A stretch of 64,000 nucleotides of DNA from Cordilura impudica. Taxonomy: Eukaryota > Arthropoda > Insecta > Diptera > Scathophagidae. Below the pieces are notes generated by a model. The model was not told the origin of the DNA, ran no database searches, and saw only the letters and a program-made list of their open reading frames with translations. Made by a program: the position numbers and the translations under genes. The stretch lies in assembly GCA_963682025.1 (NCBI GenBank), contig OY821518.1, positions 38,088,559-38,152,558 on the forward strand, written 5' to 3'. Shown piece after piece: positions 10,730 through 20,544 of this stretch; within the stretch, counting starts at the first letter, position 1, and every line of letters begins with the position of its first letter.

Positions 10730-11940
10730 AAACAGTTCGATGTATTTGGATCAGAGGCACATGTATTAATACCAAAACCAAATCGCAATAAATTAGTTCA
10801 GAAAACTGAAGTATTGCTGTTTATGGGGTATTCGGAGGAGTCAAAAGCTCTATGGTCTCTAAACAAATCCAACATGAAAATTGTAATTATTCGTGATTAC
10901 AAAATATTAAAATCAAATACGAAAAAGGCTATCCGTGATGAAAATGATTCAAAAAAGGCGAAATTTGTTCCCAGAAAAACTGAGGGTTTAAGCAGAAATG
11001 ATTTAGTAGGAGATGCAATTTTAACTTCTAATGAAATGACAATTTTTAATGATGATGAGTACTTTTCAGCCGACGAAGAAATTTTAGTTCAATCTGAAGA
11101 AGGGGACAACATTACTATATCCAATGAACCTATTCGTGTTAGAAGATCGAATCGTTCAAATTCGGGGGTTCCTTCTAAACGTTATGCAAATTTGGTAGGG
11201 AATGTTGAACCTACCACTTATAAGCAGGCACTGGAATGTGCTGATAGAGAGGAGTGGATTCGCGCTATGAACGAAGAAATGAAATCGCTACAAACTAACA
11301 AAACATGGAAAGTTGTACAACTACCTAGAGGGCGCAAAGCCATTGTGTGCAAATGGATCTGCAAGGTAAAGCGTAATGCAAATGTTGATAATGTGAAGTA
11401 CATACAAGGGTCGAATATTTGCAGAGGGCTTTAGTCTAAAATAAGGTGTGGATTACGACGAAGTGTTTGCTCCAGTTTTTAGACAATCCGCTTTACCTAT
11501 ATTCCCTACGATGGCTAGTTCCGAGAACTACAAAGCTAGACACTACGATATTAAGAAAGCTTTTCTTAATGGTGAGATTGAGGAGGATATTTATATGCTG
11601 CAACCACCAGCATATGAAGTCAACAATACAAATGGAGTGACAGTATGTAAACTACAGAAAAGTTTATACGGTCTCAAGCAGGCAGCGCGTTGCTGGAACT
11701 CAAAACTGATTGATGTACTGAAGCATGAAGGGTTTGTATAAGGAAGTTCAGATCCTTGTCTATTGAAGCTGCAAATTGAAAATTATTATATCTTCATTCT
11801 CGTTTACGTGGATGATATATTGGTTAAGATAAAGATGGACGAACATTTTGCAATGGTAGAGGAAATTCTACAAAACAATTTTGAACTTACAAAACTGGGA
11901 AATGTTACTTTTTATCTCTGAGTCATGTTTTCGATATTGA
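10730..11940 (+). pseudogene. Copia integrase tail and reverse transcriptase remnant
   Basis: After FDVFGSEAHVLIPK and an acidic linker (to about 11200), the RT begins with TYKQALECADREEWIRAMNE and NKTWKVVQLPRGRKAIVCKW. After a frameshift near 11420 it continues with GVDYDEVFAPVFRQ, HYDIKKAFLNGEIEEDIYM (motif A) and LQKSLYGLKQAARCWN. A stop at 11739 precedes LVYVDDILV (11799-11825), the catalytic YVDD. The sequence ends around LTKLGNVTFYL. RNase H and the 3' LTR are absent. The RT would make cDNA in the particle. Confidence 0.85.
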
Positions 11941-12200
11941 TAAGGGTTATGCCACCCAAATTTTTGCATTGTGGTAGGTCTCTCTTTTCTGGTATATTGA
12001 TAATTAGTCCTTCCTTTAAGTCATCGCACAGTGAGCTAGTTACTCAAAGATTTTTTATAACGTGGTAAAAAACTTGGCGCTGATTTCGCGTGATACTTCA
12101 GGAGATAAATTATCCAGTCCAGGAGCTTTACTATTTTTCAGGCACTCTATGGCATCCATATACATATATCCGTGGATATATTATCCCTAGCACTGTGCTG
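11935..12200 (-). pseudogene. RTE-like LINE reverse transcriptase fragment
   Basis: On the minus strand from about 12162, MDAIECLKNSKAPGLDNLSP and EVSREISAKFFTTL are followed, after stops and a frameshift, by LKEGLIINIPEKRDLPQCKN and GGITLIN. The blocks KAPGLD and 'I-P-K-x-GD-L..C-NWRGITLL' are characteristic of RTE-clade LINE RT motifs 0-1; the usual Trp is Leu here. No other RT motifs remain. It abuts the copia RT end near 11940. Confidence 0.6.
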
Positions 12201-12640
12201 AATGCAAACACATAGGTTGTGACCACTGTTCGCCAATACATCCATCTGTTTTCTTTTGGATGTGACTAAATTTCTACTACCGCTTTGAACTGGTTTTCCG
12301 GTAGGGCTTGTAATTTTTATTCACACTGTCAAAACGTTCTAAAATATTTTGCCAAATTGCACTGGATGCACCTTTTTGGGTAGGTTTATTCTGCTTTTTT
12401 TCTCCTATCCACTATCTACAAATTTGTTTCAGACACAAAAGAAATATTACATACGGTTACCGAGTTATAATCGTGTTAAAATATACAAAAAGTGATAAAA
12501 ATCCACCTTGACCAAAAAAATTCGTATGGCCATTAAATTATAATGGCAGCCAACTTGGAAACAATATAAGCCCAGTTACAGAATGCGATTAAGTAAAACT
12601 TTTCTATGATATTAGTTTAAGTTTTGTGTATTTATTTAAA
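12201..12640. other. Non-coding flank between the RTE-like fragment and Helitron D1
   Basis: There are short stop-rich frames only. The part up to about 12340 may be an unreadable upstream piece of the same RTE-like LINE. I see no other feature. Confidence 0.4.
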
Positions 12641-12740
12641 CTAGCACATTCCAGCCCTCGAAGTTCGAGCGCAAATTCTAAGAAATTTTATTTTTTTTAT
12701 TAAATAAAGACCCTAAAAGTATGCTTATCAATTATAGCTA

Positions 12741-13327
12741 CCCTGCAGGAAATGTCAATAGTGAAACAGTATTGATTCACTATTGACTTTGTCACCAATA
12801 CTGCTGACAGCTATACCCCCAGACAATTTAATTTTCTATAGACATTTAACATGTACGTGTCATTGCAAATCACTAGTGACATTGGTACTATTGATTAGGT
12901 AGGGACTAGCTCGTTCTCATGGGACCATATATAGACATTGGAACCATAGATTCACTAGTGACTAGGTGGTTCTCATGGACCATATACGGACATTGGAACC
13001 AGAGATTCTTCTACAAATTTGATTGTTCTATCACTTTTCTTTTATAAATTCGTTTACTTATAAAGTTTTTTTTCTTTAATTTATTATGAAATATATTTTT
13101 ATCTACCTTTTATATTAAATTTTTCTATATCTTGTTTCAAAACTTTAGTTTTTCATCTAAATGAAACTATAGAAATCAAGAAGAAGCAGAACTCCCAACT
13201 TCTCTATGAAAAATTTTTTTGTCAGATAAAGCAAAGTAAATAGTGTAGACGCTTAGTTGACAATGTCAACAAAATAGTAGTCAAAAGTTGTGACTTGGGG
13301 ACATTTGGCCCCAGGCTTCCTGCAGGG
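12741..13327. mobile_element. MITE G, 587 bp, TA target duplication
   Basis: It begins CCCTGCAGGAA and ends with the exact inverse TTCCTGCAGGG, flanked by TA on each side (12739-12740 and 13328-13329). Helitron copy D2 shows the empty site ('attatagcc-aattcac'), so the boundaries are well supported. It contains a perfect 12-bp stem (GTCAATAGTGAA, 12754-12765, with its inverse at 12776-12787) and an imperfect tandem repeat. TA duplication and short TIRs suggest mobilisation by a Tc1/mariner-type transposase. No ORF is seen. Confidence 0.8.
12913..13014. repeat. Imperfect 56-bp tandem repeat inside MITE G
   Basis: The unit beginning GTTCTCATGGGACCATATA at 12913 is repeated from 12969 as GTTCTCATGGACCATATACG, with 'gacattggaacca' in both. 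A weaker related unit may precede it from about 12869. Confidence 0.7.
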
Positions 13328-13604
13328 TAATTCACAAATCAACGCAAGAAACAAACTCATTTTTATTACAAACACATTAACAAATCTAATAAACACACAC
13401 ATAGCATTGTCTTTTATGTATGTGTTAGTAGTAACTTTTAATACAATTTACTAAAAATAAAGGGAAAAATTAAAAAATCTGTAAATCTGCAAATCGGCTA
13501 GGAAGAAATACCTCTCTAATAATATACGATTGGTCAAAATCGGCGTAAAGTGGTAGAACAAAACATCAGTCACAAGAAATCGCCTAGCCTATTAATATTA
13601 TAGA

Positions 13605-13884
13605 TTCATATTTTTATGTTTTTTGTTTTATGTACAATTCTGTTTCAATGTGAAGGAAAATCGTTTCATATTGTAAGTTTAATCGTATTTTGGTGTATTT
13701 TATTAAATTAATGTATTGTTTTTACCATTAAATAGACGACTTCCTTGATAAAGTCTACAAATATAGACGAAGCGTAGGAAAACATGTAAATAAACCTTGT
13801 GTTATTTACAGTGAACAATTTAGGCCTTATTAGATCAAATAAATTAATCAATTTAAAATGATGCAGAAGTTCTTTTTTTGGGGC
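13605..13884 (+). other. Non-coding segment with hammerhead-like motif (possible Penelope-like end)
   Basis: At 13744-13772 the sequence reads CTTGATAAA, then GTCTA-caaata-TAGAC (a perfect 5-bp stem), then GAAGCG. This is the layout of a hammerhead core (CUGAUGA, stem II, GAAA) in degenerate form, followed by ATAAACC. Hammerhead motifs of this kind are known at the ends of Penelope-like elements. The core is mutated (CTTGATAA) and the closing stems are not clear, so activity is unlikely. Confidence 0.3.
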
Positions 13885-14090
13885 TACTTTCAGGTGTTCA
13901 GTCGATAGACCGCTCTCATTGTGTTAAGACAGAATACGCATAAATCAAACTCAGTGCACGTAATTACTATAATACAAACGTGTTATCTCAAAATATATAT
14001 ATCTCTTGTAATAAATAAAAAAAAAAAAACAAAACAAAACAATTAAATTGATTTTAAAAAAATTAATAAAACAAATAATTATATCCAATA

Positions 14091-15207
14091 ATGGATAAAT
14101 TATCGGAACCGCCAGATCGTGCTGGTCAGCCACTCATTACGTTTGATAAAACAAAGAAACCGACGATAATTTCTACAGGAGAAAAATTTTTAATTATGCA
14201 AAGATTGAACGACAAGGAGGATTGTACGGACACACTTGCCAATGTCTCCCCCTTTTTAATATAAAAAGTAGTAGACAGTGTCGCAGAAGGAGAAGTACTA
14301 CAATGTAAAAAGCTTATTAGTGGAAGTATTCTTATTCAAACTAAATCTTTCGTCCAAGCTAGTAAATTAATTCTGCTCACTTCTTTATCTCCTGAAATCA
14401 AAGTTGATATTAAAGAACATCAAACTCTAAATTTTGCAAGGGGAGTAATATATTCAAATGATTTTCGCGGAATAAACGAGTCCGAAATTTTATATGAACT
14501 GAGAAAACAAAACGTTACGCAAATAAATAAAATATTAAAAAATGTTAACGGTAATTTAATCGAAACAGGTCTCATCGTAATACGAAAAAGTTAAAATACG
14601 TCCGTATATTCCACTTCCATTAAAGTGTAAAAATTGTCTACAGTATGGACATGTATCCAAATTTTGTAATAATGATAAACTATATGTCAACTGCTCAAAC
14701 GGTGTCCATACTAATGAAGAATTAAAAGAAAAATGTGAACTTCCATCCTCTTGTATTAATTGCAAAAACGCCAAAATTGAAAACTCAAAGTATGCTACAA
14801 ATGATAGATCCTGTCCAATTTTTCTTAAAGAAAAGGAAATCCAAGCAATCGCTACCCTTGAGAAAGTTGGGAAAAAGAAGGCTGCCGCTATATACAGACA
14901 ACGTCATAATCAACAAAATGCACTATACTCTACAATAACGAAAAGCAATAACAACGATAAACCCTCCACATCCTCCGTTCGTACAATGCTAGCACCAAAA
15001 ACAAATCCGCGTTTTGTAAAAGACTATTCCGACGTCATAAGTGATACTAACTCTGAAATGGAAACCGACCGACAAAGCAACTCATCTCAAACAGCAAACG
15101 AAAAGAACAACAACCCAATAATCCTACCTAAAAATGCAACAAAGAGATTAAGAGACAAAGTTAAAGAAGCCACTCGAAAATCAAAACGGTTGAACACAGG
15201 AAAATAA
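14091..15207 (+). pseudogene. LINE-2 ORF1, gag-like protein with zinc knuckles
   Basis: The ATG at 14091 gives MDKLSEPPDRAGQPLITF... and runs to a TAA after SPFLI. The same frame continues KVVDSVAEGEVLQCKKL, so this is a nonsense change, perhaps from Gln. One frameshift near 14590 leads into YVRIYPLPLKCKNCLQYGHV, then KFCNN, CSN and SCINC, CCHC-type knuckles used for RNA binding in I and jockey ORF1 proteins. The C-terminus is basic (KRLRDKVKEATRKSKRLN) and ends at 15207. The product would coat LINE RNA. About 500 bases of poorly coding DNA separate it from ORF2, which is unusually long. Confidence 0.8.
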
Positions 15208-15710
15208 TTTTAATAATAAACTCTATCTATAATGGCAAAATATACTAATCATAATCAAATTAATATCAATATTAACATTTCTTACATTTAGCTCTAATAA
15301 TAATTTCTCACTCTTATATTTCCCACTATTTATACCCTATATTAAAACCATTTCTCTTAATTACCAATATCCAACTCTCCTTCAGTATTTCACTAAGCCT
15401 ATCGGTACCAAATATTTAGTATATCATCTCATATCTAACTGTAAATCCATTTCTCATTTTTATAGTCATATTTCTAACTGGTGTCTATTAAATATAATTT
15501 TCTTACTATTTCTTTTTAAAGTAGAAAATATACTCTTGACCAATCTCTCTTTTCTTTTCTCAAATATATGTATATCAGATACCATACAATATTGTATAAA
15601 TGTAATTTATATCCAACATGTAACATTATGGCTGTTCATGCATATAACTAAAAAAAGACAATTGCTTTATAGAAAATCAAAATATCCAATATACACTTTA
15701 AAATTATATA

Positions 15711-18700
15711 TTGACACTTAACATTGTACAATGGAACATGAACGGTTATTTAAATAATTATAATGAGCTACAATTGTTAATTAAACTACACAGTCCAAAA
15801 ATCATTTGCATCCAAGAAACTCACATACATTCCCACCTAAATATTCCTATACCAATTAATTATTCCCTTTATGCTATTAATACTTCAACTACCAGATATG
15901 GAAGAGTTGCAATACTTGCACATAAATCCTTACAACAAAGACAAATTACGGTACCAAATGACTTTGACTCAATATGCGTTGAGATAATATCAAAAATAAA
16001 ATTTAATATTTTTAGTGCCTACATTCCACCCCCATCTAAATTCAGCAATAGAAATCTTAGCAAAGTTTTTATTTCAGACACACCAACTCTTATTACAGGT
16101 GACTTCAACATTTCACACAAAAATTGGGGATCAAATTCAAACAGCCGTACAGGTATTATTTTATCAGATTTCATTAACAATTCAAGCTTAGTATTACTAA
16201 ATGACAAATCACCGACTCACTTGAACACACATGGAAAATTTTTCGCACATAGACATAACTTTTTGTTCACCCATTATAGCTACCCAGGCCGAATGGAAAA
16301 CTGAAAATAATCTTTGTGGTAATGATCATTACCCAATAATTATATCTCTATTCCCCTTATCTATTACTCAAAACACACTTACTAAAAATAAATTGAACAC
16401 CAAATATGCTAACTGGACAAAGTTCCAAAACTGTTGTTATAACTTCAACCTTAGTAGACCCGTCTCTACCAATATAAATAAAAAAGCCGCTAATATTTCC
16501 AAATCAATAACACAAGCAGCCAATGTGTCTATCCCCCAATCCCGAACCAATCCTAAAAAAGTCCCATGGTGGAATAGTGAACTAGAAAAGCTAAAAGCAG
16601 AAAAGAATAGGCTTTGGCATATATTCAAAAGGAACATTAACCAAACAAATCTGTTAAACTATAAAAAGTCAAATTCTTTATATAAAAGAAAAATTAAATT
16701 AACCAAAAAAGACTCTATCACCTCCTTCACTTCTACAATCAATCCAAATACACCTACTGACAAAATATGGACAAATATTCGAAATTTTACCGGCTACAAA
16801 AAATCACAAAATACACACTGCATATCTTCACTGGATAACCCTAACGTTAAGATTACTGATAACATGAAAATGGCGCAGGAATTTGGAAGATTCTGGTCCG
16901 ACAATTCATCTGATTTAAATTTTTTCAAATAATTTTAGAGCAAACAAACAAAATATGGTTTCAAATCTTCCTACAACTATACCTTGCGCTGAGGCACTAA
17001 GAATAGAAGACAATATAAATATCGTTGAGCTAAGTAAATTAAAAGGAAAAACCCCGGGAATGGACAGGATCTCGTATCCAATGTTGAAAATGTTACCTTA
17101 TCAACTAAAAGTAAGAATTTTAAACCTTTATAATAATATACTTTCCAATTACATTCCTCAACAGTTCAAAAATAGCGTAGTTATAGCCATTCCTAAGCCC
17201 GGATACGACAAAACTATGATGAAGTCATATCGACCCATTTCGTTGAACCCTTGCTTATCCAAAGTTTTAGACAAAATCATTGCCAAAGGTTATGGTGGTT
17301 TATTACTGCAAATAAGCTGCTTAATAACCGGCAGTTTGGTTTCAGAAAGGGGAGCTCGACAATTGATAGTCTACTTTATCTAGACTACCAAATCACTAAT
17401 TGCCTCTCATCACGTAAACATGCGAACATATTATCACTTGACTTTTCATTCAATATTGGATCAGTTAATAGAATGGAAAGTCGGCCCAAATATTATACGA
17501 TACGTGTTTAATTTTATGACTAAGAGAAAAATAACAGTACGAATCAAAAATTGTTACTCAAACTCCTTCCCTCTACATAATGGAATCCCCCAGGGATCCC
17601 CCTTATCAGTTATTCTCTTTGTGATAGCATATAATAAATTATGTTCAATCATTTCCCTTCATAAGGAAATTGATTTCTGTGCATACGCCGACGACTTTAA
17701 TTTAATTATTCGTTCGGGCAGAAAGATAAACACTGTGCTCAATTTGGACAATCTATTTAATGACATTAAAAATTGGTGTAATGCAACTGGAGCTACACTC
17801 TCTACCACAAAATGTAAATATATACATGTTTGTAGACTTAAAAACTGTCATTGCGAAATTCGTTCATCGAGCATCGTAATTTCAAAAACGGACACTCTGA
17901 GGATACTTGGCGTAACCATTAATAAGAGATACAAATGGAAAGATCACATTGACAACCTAACAACTGCCCTAACACACCGGCTAAACATTTTAAAATGTCT
18001 TGCTAGCACAAGATTTAACTGCAATACAATCTCTCTCATTTCAGTTACCAAAGCTCTTATAATCTCAAAATTAAATTATGGTCTTCCACTCTTTGGATCA
18101 GCTCCTAGATCCCAACTTAGAAAAATTGATTCAATAATTAACTCAGCTGTTGGAACTTCACTCGGCGCTTTCCGTTATACGCCAATAAACAATATGTTGT
18201 TTGAAGCTAACATTAAACCATTAAATACACAACGAGAAATTGAAACTACAAAACTCGTTCGTATATTGTTATATAATACCAATACTCCGCTACATCAGAT
18301 AGCAAAGAAAGTTAAAATTTAAAAAAAAAATACCCAAAGTACCATCAGCCATTTACAGGACAATACGAAATTGTAATCAATTAGACATCCCTTTACATAT
18401 TCCTAAGAACAGGATGAAACAGCTCCCCCCTTGGTCATCAGACCCTACGACCATCAATATATCCCTGCATGAACTATCAAAATCCACTACTGACATATCT
18501 CAATTTAATACAATGTTTAGCGCGATCAAGGATAATCTTAAGGATTTTCAATTTTTATACACCAACGGATCCAAAACTGATTTTTCAGTAATATTTAGCA
18601 TTACAACAGAAAATACTATTATTAAAATTTCAAACTTACCAACCCACAGCTCCATATTTTCGGCCGAATTAATAGCAATTTATGAAGCTGTATCATATGT

Positions 18701-19370
18701 GAAGAATAAGCAAGGAAAATTCGCTATATGCTCAGACTCTCTATCATCGATACAAGCAATATAGAATGTTTCAAATAATGGGTATTACATTTCCACCATT
18801 AGGAGCACTCTAACTGCAAAATCTCCAAAAATTATATTAATTTGGGTCCCTGGACACAGCCGAATAAAGGGAAACGAATTTGCGGATCTTGCAGCCAAGA
18901 CTGCTGCGAAACATCCTTTGCATTCAACTCAAAACTTCAATCGAAAAGACTTGCTATCATTAATTGACAGAAAATACTTAGCAAATGAACAAGACCTAAT
19001 TTTTAACGCAACGTCTTCCTGGTATAGAAATATTAATCGAAATATGAAAACCATATACAGCTACATGAACGACAATATGAAGAATGTTAGCAGACTAGAT
19101 TGTACTAAATACGAGCGATTACGCCTAGGTCATACTAGAGTCACACATGGACATTTATTTAATAACAATACCACGCCTTTCTGTAACTGTAACATCCCAT
19201 ATCCCACAAATCCATCACATTTCCTTTGTGACTGCCCGAAAACTAATAACTCCCGTAAAGCCATATTTCCAATTTCCGACCCTTTGTATCCACTGTTCCA
19301 TGCTTCTATAGATAATATTGCCCTGTTGACTAAATTTCTCAAAACATCAAATCTTTACAATGAAATATAA
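15711..19370 (+). pseudogene. LINE-2 ORF2: endonuclease, RT, RNase H, CCHC
   Basis: Domains in order: APE endonuclease with LNIVQWNMNG, CIQETH, LITGDFNISHKNWGS and, after a frameshift near 16245, GNDHYPIII; RT with KLKGKTPGMDRISYPMLK, SYRPISLNPCLSKVLDKI, IPQGSPLS and FCAYADDFNLII (catalytic YADD); RNase H with FLYTNGSK, SAELIAIYEA, and WVPGHSRIKGNEFADLA after a TAG at 18762; C-terminal CNCNIPYPTNPSHFLCDC. Compared with the relative at 31-34 kb, about nine residues of RT motif A (after LSLDF) are deleted near 17450, destroying the active site. The frame has no ATG before the catalytic QWNMNG; it opens at a TTG after a TAA. Confidence 0.85.
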
Positions 19371-19550
19371 AACATGTAAATATGTACATACGTATTATCT
19401 TAAGTTATTAAATAAATTATAATATTTTATTTTAATACAAAGAGCTGAAGTCCTACGACGCTATTGCTCTCAACTACGTTTTCTTATATTTGTAATTATA
19501 AGTTAAACGAACAATAAATAAATAAATAAATAAATAAATACTTTCAGGTG

Positions 19551-20149
19551 CAATTGTCAGAATTGAGTCCCAAAATCATGTGCAGTACTGTTTTATTCAA
19601 TCCTAGAGAAACAAAAAATTATTTTTTTGAAAATTTGATTTTTTTAAATCGGTTACATGCTAATTTTTTGCCGCCCTAGGCAGGTGTCTAGTGTGCCTTT
19701 TCGTAAATCCAGGGCTGTCCTGACTATATAGTGGTATAGGGTATAGATTCTGCTTGTCTGCCGACTTGGTGCTTACCGGGAAACTTTAAACAGAATACAG
19801 CGTAAAGCCAAAATACAACTACAATATATTGTGTCTCAAGGTGTAGTTGTGGTATTTATAAACTAATATATCCGAAAATAATATATTGTTCTTAAGAAAA
19901 AACCATTATTGCAAAAGCAAATTATAGAGAATAATCTAGCCCATAAACACAAAGTTTTTATTAAAACTCTTGGGGGGGGGGGGGGGGAAATGGGGGTTTA
20001 AATCACTCCGTGACTGTGCATGACTACCCCACAATAAGAATTTTGGACAAGTTTTAGATCAATTGGATGAGGGGGAATGGGATTGCCCCGTGGCGGATAG
20101 ACAGACAGACAGACAAAGAGTACGAGGTAGAAAGAGTTTTAAAACATAC
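19551..20149. other. Non-coding DNA with a G16 tract and an AGAC microsatellite
   Basis: It holds a run of 16 G at 19972-19987, striking in such AT-rich DNA, and (GACA)n at about 20099-20115. At 19725-19745, AGTGGTATAGGGTATA resembles the 3' hairpin end of family A and may be a relic. No gene is seen. Confidence 0.5.
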
Positions 20150-20544
20150 TTAACCGTACGATTCATAACCAGCAAAACTCCTTTAATTTCATAACCAGGT
20201 ACCCGGGTACCCGAAATAGGTTGTTTTGCGTTTATTGAAATAAAATAATATTTTCCTGTAAATATTTTTGTTGTTGATTATATTTTGCGTTCTCAACTGT
20301 ACAAATTTGATATTTGGAAAAAAAACTGGTTTCTGTTCGTATATAAGTACCTAAAGCGACACAAGTAGGCAGAAACTGGTTTTATGTAAGGGTTGTTTAT
20401 TTGCTTATTTTGCTTATTTTCGGTACCTACTTGCTTAATTGCTTTTGAATTAGATAGCAGATGTTCATTTGTGTCGTAAAATTGAAATATTTCATTTGCT
20501 TCGCCAGTCTGTGTTGAATATTTGAACAGTGAAGTTGGTGAAAA

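Larger units (their letters stand above)
5651..11945 (+). mobile_element. Decayed Ty1/copia LTR retrotransposon, interrupted by LINE-4
   Basis: Fragments appear in copia order on the plus strand: gag (from 5682), a CCHC knuckle (about 6288), aspartic protease (about 6427), integrase (about 6960-7107, resuming at about 10411) and reverse transcriptase (about 10730-11940). Protease, then integrase, then RT is the diagnostic Ty1/copia order. Many stops and frameshifts break it. LINE-4 (7108-10402) divides the integrase and is flanked by TCGATATT on both sides. The 3' end is lost where an RTE-like fragment begins near 11940, and no 3' LTR is visible. Confidence 0.85.
12641..13604 (-). mobile_element. 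Non-autonomous Helitron, family D, copy 1 (carries MITE G)
   Basis: On the minus strand the element starts at 13604 with TCTATAATATTAATAGG preceded by A, and ends at 12641 with GGGCTGGAATGTGCTAG followed by T. TC...CTAG ends inserted at A|T are the Helitron hallmark. A hairpin-like CTCGAACTTCGAG sits about 15 bases before the CTAG end, where Helitrons carry one. Copy 2 (61519-61904) has the same ends and interior without the MITE, which fixes the empty-site structure. There is no coding capacity. Confidence 0.7.
13897..19538 (+). mobile_element. Full-length I-like LINE (LINE-2)
   Basis: The 12-bp sequence TACTTTCAGGTG occurs at 13885-13896 and again at 19539-19550, directly bounding the element as a target duplication (its first two bases are ambiguous with the tail). 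The element starts TTCAGTCGATAGACCG and ends in a (TAAA)n tail at 19512-19540. It encodes a gag-like ORF1 with zinc knuckles (14091-15207) and an ORF2 with APE endonuclease, RT, RNase H and a C-terminal CCHC (15711-19370). RNase H is characteristic of the I/R1/Loa group. A 5'-truncated relative is at 31317-34032. Several stops and frameshifts inactivate it. Confidence 0.85.
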
